5,649 bases of DNA from Bacteriovorax sp. (GTDB lineage: Bacteria; Bdellovibrionota; Bacteriovoracia; Bacteriovoracales; Bacteriovoracaceae). Position numbers and translations under genes: made by a program. Shown here piece after piece: positions 1 through 4,994 of this stretch. Below the pieces are notes generated by a model, which searched no databases, was not told the origin of the DNA, and saw nothing but the letters and a program-made list of their open reading frames with translations. The stretch is from positions 1 through 5,649 of the forward strand of contig JAURXW010000054.1 in NCBI GenBank assembly GCA_030654205.1, written 5' to 3'. The first letter of the stretch is position 1. Each line of letters begins with the position of its first letter.

Positions 1-81
1 ATTTTTTCAATCTGGATTGGAAAAGCTGCGGATAGCGGATTGGCAACTTTAAGAGCAACTCTTCTTAAAGGGGATAAGTAA
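1..81 (+). CDS. 3' end of an unidentified upstream gene (partial)
   Basis: Frame 1 is open from the window edge for 26 codons and ends in TAA at 79-81. The visible tail reads ...GKAADSGLATLRATLLKGDK. It is too short to assign a family or function. The frame is credible because its stop codon shares one base with the ATG of the next gene (TAATG), a common arrangement for translationally coupled genes in one operon. The next gene's SD (AAAGGGG, 67-73) lies inside this reading frame. By inference, the two genes are co-transcribed, and the lipoprotein downstream relies on a promoter outside the window. Confidence 0.6.
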   Translation: MFSIWIGKAADSGLATLRATLLKGDK

Positions 82-1019
82 TGAAGTCTGCCTTAATATT
101 AGTTTCCTTGTTAACTTTGGTCGTAGGTTGTGATGCAGTTGATGCAATGAAAGCGACAAAGTCCATGGATGATAAAATGGATCAAACCAATGCTGGAATG
201 AAACAAACAAATATTGGTATCGTTACAACTAATAAAGTTATTGCCGAAACTAATGAAAATATTCGTTTACAAAAATTAATTCTTTCAAAAAACGATATGC
301 TTGAAAAGGAAAATACTAAAAACTTAACTCCGGTTGCCCTTGGTATGATTGCTGGAGCTAAAAAGTTTTCGGAAGCTGCAACGACTGAAGAATTAATGGA
401 ATATACATTTCTTTTGTTGAAAGAAATTAACGATGGCAAGCCTGATGATTCATTAAAAAATGAGAAAGGGCAATTTCCAACGGACATAGTTGAAGAGTAT
501 GATCACCAAAAAATGATCAAGTTTAATCAGATTTTAACTATTGCAGGTTTTACTCCTACGGAAAAAATCACACAAATAATCGAAGAACAAATTTATGAAG
601 GTGGTCTTTATCAAGATGAAGCATATGCTTTTTTAATGGCAAGAGTCTTTTTTCTTGGAACGTATTTGGATAATAGTCTTCTAGCGAAACCTTTAAAGAC
701 GGTTAAGAAAATGGAAGAAACTATAAACCGAATTGGGTCAATTGATTTTCTTTTAAAAACACCATTTAAAAATTATATCAAAATGAATGTAACTGGTTTT
801 TTAAAAGCTGACGCAATTGAAATTTCTCTTTTTACAAATGGAGAAATGGACGATACTTGGAATGCACCTAAGCTTTGGAAAAAGGTTATGGCCGGATTTA
901 AAAGTGATCTTAAGGACGGAAATGTTGTTACTGGTAGTAGTGTAGAGCAAACCAATCTATCAATACAAATTGCAGCTCTTAAAGCCAAAGTACAGGCCTA
1001 CCAAGATTCATGGAAATAA
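81..1019 (+). CDS. Predicted lipoprotein with heptad-repeat stalk, function unknown
   Basis: This 312-residue protein starts at ATG 81, with SD AAAGGGG seven bases upstream. A lipoprotein signal peptide is clear: Lys2, a hydrophobic stretch, then the lipobox L13-V-V-G-C17, so Cys17 is the expected lipidated residue. Asp18 at +2 would mean inner-membrane retention under the E. coli Lol rule, which may not hold in this organism. Residues 33-68 carry a strict seven-residue repeat: Met/Ile/Leu at 33, 40, 47, 54, 61 and 68, and a Thr-Asn pair at 36, 43, 50 and 57. This predicts a short coiled coil with a partly polar core next to the lipid anchor. Residues about 80-312 form a mostly helical, Lys/Glu-rich domain that I do not recognise. 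It overlaps the preceding gene by one base, so it is probably an operon member, and it is followed by a strong terminator. The lipoprotein call is secure; the role is unknown. Confidence 0.85.
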   Translation: MKSALILVSLLTLVVGCDAVDAMKATKSMDDKMDQTNAGMKQTNIGIVTTNKVIAETNENIRLQKLILSKNDMLEKENTKNLTPVALGMIAGAKKFSEAATTEELMEYTFLLLKEINDGKPDDSLKNEKGQFPTDIVEEYDHQKMIKFNQILTIAGFTPTEKITQIIEEQIYEGGLYQDEAYAFLMARVFFLGTYLDNSLLAKPLKTVKKMEETINRIGSIDFLLKTPFKNYIKMNVTGFLKADAIEISLFTNGEMDDTWNAPKLWKKVMAGFKSDLKDGNVVTGSSVEQTNLSIQIAALKAKVQAYQDSWK

Positions 1020-1045
1020 AATAAATCAAATTCATTTCTTTTCAT

Positions 1046-1075
1046 AAAAAAGCCAGGGTTATCCTGGCTTTTTTT
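1046..1075 (+). terminator. Intrinsic terminator after the heptad-repeat lipoprotein gene
   Basis: GCCAGG (1052-1057) pairs perfectly with CCTGGC (1063-1068) around a GTTAT loop. Six A residues precede the stem and seven T residues follow it, so the stem can extend by A-T pairs and the T run gives the U-tract. It begins 26 bases after the lipoprotein stop. The A-run/T-run symmetry means it could also work on the opposite strand, although no - strand gene arrives here. Confidence 0.88.
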
Positions 1076-1090
1076 ATTTTGTTTTTAATG

Positions 1091-1096
1091 TATAAT
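1091..1096 (+). promoter_or_regulatory. Consensus -10 box (TATAAT) for the DUF1232-like gene
   Basis: TATAAT at 1091-1096 is a perfect sigma70-type -10 hexamer. The -35 position falls in the T-run of the preceding terminator and has no good match to TTGACA. A start of transcription about seven bases downstream falls at 1103-1104, on or beside the A of the ATG at 1104. This suggests a leaderless transcript. The box is seen directly; its activity is inferred. Confidence 0.5.
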
Positions 1097-1103
1097 TTTG
1101 TTC

Positions 1104-1454
1104 ATGAAAAACTTCTTCAAGCAAATTAAAGAATTTCTTAATGAGATATTTAAAGATCCGCGTATTCCATTGAGGGATAAAAAAATTATTTTAGGTATTT
1201 GTCTAATGACCATAGTCAGAATTCTTTTTATTCCTGACTGGATTCCTTATTTTGGAATATTAGATCTTCTATTTCTTATGGGGATTGTACTGGATTACTT
1301 TTTTGGCATTATTGATCAAAGTCTTTTACTTAGTCATTATCCTTGGGGAATGAAGAGTTTTGCCCGAATAAGGCGCTTTTCCCTATTTATTGCTTTTTTT
1401 GCACCAGGCTTTATCAAGGATAATCTCTGGGAATATACTAAAGATCCTTTTTAG
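1104..1454 (+). CDS. Small DUF1232 (YkvA)-like membrane protein
   Basis: The product is 116 residues from ATG 1104; an in-frame TTG at 1098 would add two residues. Neither start has an SD, and the TATAAT just upstream favours ATG 1104 on a leaderless mRNA. The segment DPRIPLRDKK (18-27) followed by IPDWIPYFGILD (43-54) matches the pattern of DUF1232/YkvA proteins, which carry Asp-Pro-Arg, a Lys, then P-x-D-x-IPD-xx-P-xx-G-xx-DD. The first half of that signature (P-x-D) and the last Asp are missing here, so this is a divergent member. Hydrophobic segments lie at about 28-44, 47-70 and 91-104, and the N-terminus is basic and amphipathic. DUF1232 has no settled biochemical role. The protein probably sits in the inner membrane. 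It forms a single-gene unit with its own promoter and terminator. Confidence 0.72.
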   Translation: MKNFFKQIKEFLNEIFKDPRIPLRDKKIILGICLMTIVRILFIPDWIPYFGILDLLFLMGIVLDYFFGIIDQSLLLSHYPWGMKSFARIRRFSLFIAFFAPGFIKDNLWEYTKDPF

Positions 1455-1466
1455 GATGTTTTTTTT
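1444..1466 (+). terminator. Short intrinsic terminator overlapping the DUF1232-like stop codon
   Basis: ATCCT (1444-1448) pairs with AGGAT (1453-1457) around TTTT, followed by G and eight T residues (1459-1466). The stem uses the last codons and the TAG stop (1452-1454) of the gene. Five base pairs is short, but the T8 run is strong and the position is right. Confidence 0.5.
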
Positions 1467-1478
1467 ATGAAAAAAGTC

Positions 1479-1487
1479 TGTTATTAT
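1479..1487 (+). promoter_or_regulatory. Extended -10 promoter candidate for the zinc-ribbon gene
   Basis: TGTTATTAT at 1479-1487 fits the extended -10 pattern TGnTATnnT. No clear -35 is present, since that position is a T-run, which is acceptable for extended -10 promoters. Transcription would begin near 1493-1495, leaving a leader of about 20 bases containing the SD AAGAGG (1502-1507). Confidence 0.45.
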
Positions 1488-1512
1488 TTAAAAAATTTTG
1501 TAAGAGGAAATT

Positions 1513-1899
1513 ATGGGAAGCATGAAAGACGCATTGGCCAAGATCGGTATTAAAGAAGTAGCAAAACCAATTGCTCCTAATGAACGATCAAAAATTGCCA
1601 AGAAAAAGGTCACTGAAGATGTTGTTCATCAAGAGCAAAGAAATTTTTGTGAAGCCTGTGATCAAGTTCGCCCAGATGTAGAATTATATAAACACCGAAA
1701 TCCTACAACCGAAGCTGAATGGATTTGTGTTCGCTGTGCGGATCAACTCCAAATACCAGATACATTCAGAAAAACTGCTCAAAGTGATACTTCTATTAAA
1801 AAAATGTTCCGCCGAGAATATGGCGCGACCTTACATCCCTCAGAAATTAAAAACCAGCCAACTGAAAGACCTCGCGGTCCTGTGAATGGTAATCGTTAA
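1513..1899 (+). CDS. Small basic protein with a four-cysteine zinc ribbon, function unknown
   Basis: This 128-residue protein starts at ATG 1513, chosen over the ATG at 1522 because SD AAGAGG (1502-1507) lies five bases before the first. Cys46-x-x-Cys49 and Cys72-x-x-Cys75 form a classic paired CxxC knuckle, expected to bind one zinc ion. The 22 residues between the pairs include Tyr59, His61 and Trp70. The N-terminus (MGSMKDALAKIGIKE) looks like a short helix, residues 23-33 are Lys-rich, and the C-terminal 25 residues are polar with Pro, Arg and Asn and are probably disordered. There is no signal peptide or membrane segment, so it is cytoplasmic. A small basic zinc ribbon would suit nucleic-acid or protein binding, but I cannot place it in a named family. 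It appears to be monocistronic and its stop overlaps that of a convergent small gene. Confidence 0.82.
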   Translation: MGSMKDALAKIGIKEVAKPIAPNERSKIAKKKVTEDVVHQEQRNFCEACDQVRPDVELYKHRNPTTEAEWICVRCADQLQIPDTFRKTAQSDTSIKKMFRREYGATLHPSEIKNQPTERPRGPVNGNR

Positions 1900-2045
1900 A
1901 GCTTTTTTACTGTAATTGTGTTGTGGTTGCCGACAATGATTTTTGCGATTTGATCATCTGTTGGAACATCTATCACTATAACGACTAAGACAAATAAAGC
2001 GAGTATGGCCAATGCATTCCATGGCATAATTTTTGTAAATTTCAA
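1896..2045 (-). CDS. 49-residue single-pass membrane protein, unrecognised
   Basis: This short - strand gene starts at TTG (2045-2043) and ends at TAA (1898-1896). A strong purine SD, AAGGGAGGG (2057-2049), lies just upstream, and an in-frame stop a little further upstream leaves no ATG or GTG alternative. The peptide begins MKFTKIMPWN, continues with a hydrophobic helix at residues 8-25 (Leu, Ala, Val and Ile rich), then DVPTDDQIAKIIVGNH and a basic end, TVKKL. Lys2 and Lys5 before the helix predict N-in/C-out topology, leaving about 24 residues in the periplasm. There is no lipobox and no Cys. It converges with the zinc-ribbon gene, and both stops use the same TTAA (1896-1899). The SD and clean membrane-protein composition support a real gene. 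The short SD spacing (3-4 bases for the GGAGG core) and the lack of a recognised family limit certainty. Confidence 0.68.
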   Translation of the reverse strand: MKFTKIMPWNALAILALFVLVVIVIDVPTDDQIAKIIVGNHNTITVKKL

Positions 2046-2048
2046 ATT

Positions 2049-2057
2049 CCCTCCCTT
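2049..2057 (-). promoter_or_regulatory. Ribosome binding site deciding the TTG start of the 49-residue gene
   Basis: On the - strand the sequence is AAGGGAGGG, one of the purine-richest SD matches in the window, ending three bases before TTG 2045. It supports TTG as the start instead of the internal ATG at residue 7, which would be over 20 bases away. Confidence 0.6.
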
Positions 2058-2112
2058 ATCAAAGTGATTTTCTCTTCTAAGTTACTCTGCAATAAACAGT
2101 CCTTAGTTCAAG

Positions 2113-2141
2113 TTGCAGGCCAGCTTGTATTCACTATGAAT
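2113..2141 (+). promoter_or_regulatory. Candidate promoter with a small palindrome, upstream of the DUF6279 gene
   Basis: TTGCAG (2113-2118), 16 bases, then TATGAA (2135-2140) resembles a sigma70 promoter reading right, with transcription expected near 2147. The -10 overlaps an inverted repeat, ATTCA-CTA-TGAAT (2129-2141), which could be a repressor site or chance. Apart from this, the gene-free stretch 2046-2159 shows only the SD of the - strand gene. I found no convincing - strand promoter in it. Confidence 0.33.
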
Positions 2142-2159
2142 CACTGATCTAGTTAGAAG

Positions 2160-2969
2160 GTGAGAAAATTAAACTTTGTTCCATTATTTTCACTTTTCAT
2201 CCTTTTTTCTAGCTGCACTCGAATCAGCCTAGTTATAAATTGGATGGATGTTTATTTGTTTCGGAAAGTAGACAATTATTTTGACTTAACTAATGTGCAA
2301 TCTCAATTAGTAAAAAATTCATTAAAAGAAGACATTTATAAAATTCGTAAGGGCATTTTTCCACTTTTGGGAAAGCAGCTTAATTTGATTAGTGACGATA
2401 TTAAAAAAGATGGAACTCTAAATCTACAAAAAATTATTTCCCACAAGGTAGAGTTTTTTAAAATATTTGATAAAACTCTTATTGTGCTTGAGCCTAATGT
2501 TCAAGGCCTTATTGATGTGCTTAATCCAGAGCAATTGATTATTTTTAAAAAAGAATTCGATAATCAAACCAAGGATCTTGGATCGGATAAAAGATATGAC
2601 AAAATTGAAAAACAATTTGAGGACTGGATGGGAAATCTTGAAACTGTTCAACAAATTGAAATTTATAATTTTTGCAAAATAAATCCAATTCTCATTAAGG
2701 AGCAAAGGCTTAATCGTCAAATACTGACTGATAGATTTGTCGAATCTTTTTCAGACAAGAAAATCCGTAAAGAATTTATTCACAAGCTTTTTTATAATTA
2801 TAATAATTTGCGAGAAGAGCATTACGCAAAAGTCTTTGATGAAGATCAAAGAAGATATTTAGAATTAGTGGCAGTAGTTCTTAATACTATGACCGATGGA
2901 CAACGAAAATATTTGCTGGCCACCTTAAAGGATCGAGCTGAACAAATTGAAAAGGCTTCTTTAAATTAA
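2160..2969 (+). CDS. DUF6279 family lipoprotein
   Basis: This 269-residue protein starts at GTG 2160. An in-frame TAG at 2154 rules out anything longer, and the next codons give Arg2-Lys3, a hydrophobic core and Cys19 in L-F-S-S-C, so the start must be here. Phe at -3 of the lipobox is less usual than Leu. After the anchor comes the pattern RISLVINWMD...VDNYFDLTNVQ (21-47). It matches the DUF6279 signature, in which an aromatic/Asp-rich segment ending D-x-Y-F-D-L precedes a helix. Further family-like helix starts follow: LNPEQ (121-125), WMGNLETVQQ (156-165) and MTDGQRKYLLATL (244-256). The fold is expected to be all-helical and envelope-facing. The family is widespread in Proteobacteria without a proven role. 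The gene seems monocistronic, and it ends inside a long hairpin. Confidence 0.85.
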   Translation: MRKLNFVPLFSLFILFSSCTRISLVINWMDVYLFRKVDNYFDLTNVQSQLVKNSLKEDIYKIRKGIFPLLGKQLNLISDDIKKDGTLNLQKIISHKVEFFKIFDKTLIVLEPNVQGLIDVLNPEQLIIFKKEFDNQTKDLGSDKRYDKIEKQFEDWMGNLETVQQIEIYNFCKINPILIKEQRLNRQILTDRFVESFSDKKIRKEFIHKLFYNYNNLREEHYAKVFDEDQRRYLELVAVVLNTMTDGQRKYLLATLKDRAEQIEKASLN

Positions 2970-2999
2970 ATTTGAGATTATTTAAAGAAACCTTTTCAA
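2947..2999. terminator. Long hairpin between convergent genes, possible bidirectional terminator
   Basis: Arms 2947-2966 and 2980-2999 are complementary over 20 positions with one mismatch (C2956 opposite A2990) and a 13-base loop. The left arm contains the last codons of the DUF6279 gene. The right arm ends six bases before the stop of the - strand gene. Neither strand has a proper T-run after the stem, only T-rich sequence, so it may end or block transcription in an atypical way, or protect mRNA 3' ends. Confidence 0.45.
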
Positions 3000-3005
3000 G
3001 AAAAC

Positions 3006-3296
3006 TTAATGAAGAAAATGCTCTTTCTCTTTTTTGTCAGCGCTATGATTCTTGGCAATTTTATCATAGATGACAAGAAGTAAAATGGTTGGAACCCATT
3101 GGCCAACATAATTGGCCCATCTTTTTTCTTTTTTGCTAATGGCAAGACCTAGCGATAAAGCTACAGCTACCCCCGAGAGAATTAGAAAAAAAGAAGTTGG
3201 CATTTTTGAGGTTTGCTTCTCAACTGCAGTTGTCATTTTATCTTCCTGCATTGATTTATTGCGTCCGCTCTCTGTTAAAATAGAACTTGAATCCAT
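3006..3296 (-). CDS. Small two-helix membrane protein, conserved hypothetical type
   Basis: The product is 96 residues from ATG 3296. A longer reading from ATG 3308 is open but has no SD, whereas GGAG (3306-3303) lies six bases before ATG 3296. The first 30 residues are polar, rich in Ser, Thr, Lys and Gln. Two hydrophobic helices follow: about 34-54 (FFLILSGVAVALSLGLAI) and 66-79 (QWVPTILLLVIYDKI). They are joined by the basic loop SKKEKRWANYVG, and the tail is Lys/Glu/His-rich. The segment YVGQWVPTILLLVIYDKIAK resembles, from memory, small hypothetical proteins in several phyla with an FVGQWxPTxLL-x-Y-x-K motif; none has a known function. It is probably in the inner membrane with both ends in the cytoplasm. 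It lies 73 bases after the last ABC permease gene, with no obvious terminator between, so read-through is possible. Confidence 0.74.
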   Translation of the reverse strand: MDSSSILTESGRNKSMQEDKMTTAVEKQTSKMPTSFFLILSGVAVALSLGLAISKKEKRWANYVGQWVPTILLLVIYDKIAKNHSADKKEKEHFLH

Positions 3297-3306
3297 ACTA
3301 GTCTCC

Positions 3307-3338
3307 ATTGTTTAGGTTGATCCTGAAGACTAAACAGT
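3307..3338. repeat. Inverted repeat upstream of the small membrane protein gene
   Basis: TGTTTAG (3309-3315) and CTAAACA (3330-3336) are perfect inverted copies, extendable to nine positions with one G-T pair. The centre-to-centre distance is 21 bases, about two helical turns. It touches the alternative ATG 3308 and sits just upstream of the favoured start. It could be a dimeric operator or a leader hairpin. No T-run follows, so it does not look like a terminator for the ABC genes. Confidence 0.35.
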
Positions 3339-3369
3339 GCAAGTCCGATACCATCTACTTTTTTAAATA

Positions 3370-4176
3370 TTATGAACTAGCACTGGTATAAAATTTGAGA
3401 GCGAATTTCCAAAATCTATTAGTTAAAAATAAAAGTATGGGGACAAGTATGACAGGCCAAAAAATATAAAAATAATTGGGAGGATTCAGTAGTGCCCTGG
3501 CCGGTATACTGACAATAATTCCAACGGGAATAACAGATAAAATGATCCATTTAATGAATGGGTTATACATAGAGTCAGGTCTCATACCAATGCGATAAAC
3601 TTGCCACCATAAAAATTGTAAATTTTCTGATCGAGTGAAGATAACGGCGGTTGCAGAAAAAATAAAGCGCATAGAATAAATGACAACTAAAGAGCAAGGA
3701 ATGAGCATCAATAACCAAAATAATCTATAATAATTAAAATGATCAAGGCCTGCGAGGCTATACAAAAGCCAACTGGTCCCCAAAATTAAATTACCAATTA
3801 AGGCCGTATTAGCTTTTTGAAGAGTGATCATAAATTGAGAGTTAACTGGTTTTGCCAATAAGAGATCGAGGTCTCCTTTTCGAACTTTTTCAGACATATT
3901 TTCTAGATTTTCATGAATGATAATCATGTAAAAAGCATCTATCACAAAAAGTAGTCCCAAAAAAACGCGCATCTGATGCACATCCCAGTCGCCAATCTTT
4001 TGAGTGTGCTTAAAAAGCACTTCGAATGTTGCAATCTGGGCTATGTACCAAAAAACATCGGTTAATATTCGGGTAAAAAAATTGGCCCGGTATTCTAAAT
4101 CCGCAATGAAACTTGCTTTAAACATGGCCATATAGAGAAAAAAATATTTTTTAAATTTTAAAATTATTGAATGCAT
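3370..4176 (-). CDS. ABC-2 type exporter permease, COG3694-like
   Basis: This 268-residue integral membrane protein has about six hydrophobic segments (roughly 35-57, 70-88, 125-145, 152-182, 210-228 and 236-252). It belongs to the ABC-2 permeases found beside COG4586 ATPases. Supporting marks are the N-terminal DLEYRANFF (27-34), the cytoplasmic loop VRKGDLDLLLAKP (98-110), which is characteristic of this family and probably contacts the ATPase, and a C-terminal FYTSASS like the Y-x-S-x-x tail of relatives. ATG 4176 shares one base with the TAA of the preceding permease gene (TAATG), with AGGTG four bases upstream. It would pair with that permease to form the membrane channel. The substrate is unknown; related systems are annotated as drug, lipid or peptide exporters without firm evidence. 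Confidence 0.88.
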   Translation of the reverse strand: MHSIILKFKKYFFLYMAMFKASFIADLEYRANFFTRILTDVFWYIAQIATFEVLFKHTQKIGDWDVHQMRVFLGLLFVIDAFYMIIIHENLENMSEKVRKGDLDLLLAKPVNSQFMITLQKANTALIGNLILGTSWLLYSLAGLDHFNYYRLFWLLMLIPCSLVVIYSMRFIFSATAVIFTRSENLQFLWWQVYRIGMRPDSMYNPFIKWIILSVIPVGIIVSIPARALLNPPNYFYIFWPVILVPILLFLTNRFWKFALKFYTSASS

Positions 4177-4994
4177 TAGGCACCTGTCCCAGCATAGCTA
4201 TCTAAGCCTTTTTTCCAAAGCCATGCACCTAGAAAATTTAAAACGATAATACTAAAAGTTACTGATATAAATCCATTTACAACAGATTCTATTCCTACTC
4301 GTCCAGTGATATATCCAACTGGTAAAAAAACACCACTCGAAAAAGGCAGCGCGATTAAGCGATCTTTCCAAATTCCTGGAATCAAATCTAGGGGGAAGAG
4401 CTCACCTGTTAAAATCCATAACATTAAATTTTTGGCAACAGTGAATGAGGTAATCTTAGTAAAGTGAAATGCAGCACAGCTTACTAAAAAACTAATAGTA
4501 TGAACCAAGATTAAATAATAAAAACACAAAGCGATGGCGATAGGTATTCTCATGAAATGAGTTGGAAGATCAAAGTAATAGGCAGCAATAATTGGAACTA
4601 TCATTGAAATAACAGTCGTAATTAATTTATAACCCATGAGTTGAGAAAGGTAATACTCATAAAATCCCATTGGGCGAACAATTAAGCTATTTATTGAGCC
4701 AGAGCTTACTTCTTCAATCATTTTAAATTCGTACATCCAACTGGCCGCGATACGAGCAAAAAAAGCGGACCATAATGCATAGCTTAAATAAAACTCGCGG
4801 CCAAAACCATTTATAGTGGTACTTTGAGCACCTTTAAAAACAGCAAACCATAAAAGAATTTCTATTCCTGTTGTGAGAACTGGCTGAACAATGACGTCGA
4901 TAAAATAATTGAGTCGATACTCCAAATTACTAACGATCGCCAATTTAGCGAATGCGAGATTCCGTTTCCAAAAAACGGCGAATGACTTCTTCAA
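4176..4994 (-). CDS. ABC-2 type exporter permease, COG4587-like
   Basis: This 272-residue membrane protein is a distant paralogue of the permease that follows it. NLEYRLNYF (23-31) precedes the first helix, the loop SSGSINSLIVRP (97-108) is the counterpart of the partner's KGDLDLLLAKP loop, and the C-terminus WKKGLDSYAGTG matches the family's G-L-x-x-Y-x-G-x-G tail. Hydrophobic segments lie at about 31-53, 66-88, 121-141, 150-175, 185-207 and 238-260. The start is taken as TTG 4994, with AAAAGG (5006-5001) six bases upstream. This gives a normal-length N-terminus but overlaps the ATPase gene by 50 bases. A TTG at 4943, just past the ATPase stop, would avoid the overlap but trim the conserved N-terminus by 17 residues and has a poor SD. 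The substrate is unknown. Confidence 0.88.
   Translation of the reverse strand: MKKSFAVFWKRNLAFAKLAIVSNLEYRLNYFIDVIVQPVLTTGIEILLWFAVFKGAQSTTINGFGREFYLSYALWSAFFARIAASWMYEFKMIEEVSSGSINSLIVRPMGFYEYYLSQLMGYKLITTVISMIVPIIAAYYFDLPTHFMRIPIAIALCFYYLILVHTISFLVSCAAFHFTKITSFTVAKNLMLWILTGELFPLDLIPGIWKDRLIALPFSSGVFLPVGYITGRVGIESVVNGFISVTFSIIVLNFLGAWLWKKGLDSYAGTGA

Noticed and set aside
182..487. Open frame on the - strand inside the first lipoprotein gene (also 773-988 -)
   Set aside because: It lies fully antisense to a well-supported coding region, has no SD, and its composition is the mirror of the Lys/Glu-rich + strand protein.
1868..1879. Small palindrome GACC-TCGC-GGTC near the end of the zinc-ribbon gene
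   Set aside because: The stem is only four base pairs, lies within coding sequence and has no T-run, so it is not a credible terminator.
2424..2720. Open frame on the - strand within the DUF6279 gene
   Set aside because: It is antisense to a recognised family and has an Asn/Phe/Ile/Lys-rich, low-complexity translation typical of AT-rich chance frames.
3102..3120. Repeated ATTGGCC words in the small membrane protein gene
   Set aside because: Two copies of a seven-base word within coding sequence are within chance expectation and suggest no element.
3112..3315. Open frame on the + strand opposite the small two-helix membrane protein gene
   Set aside because: The - strand protein has an SD, two clean helices and a recognisable motif; the + strand frame has none of these.
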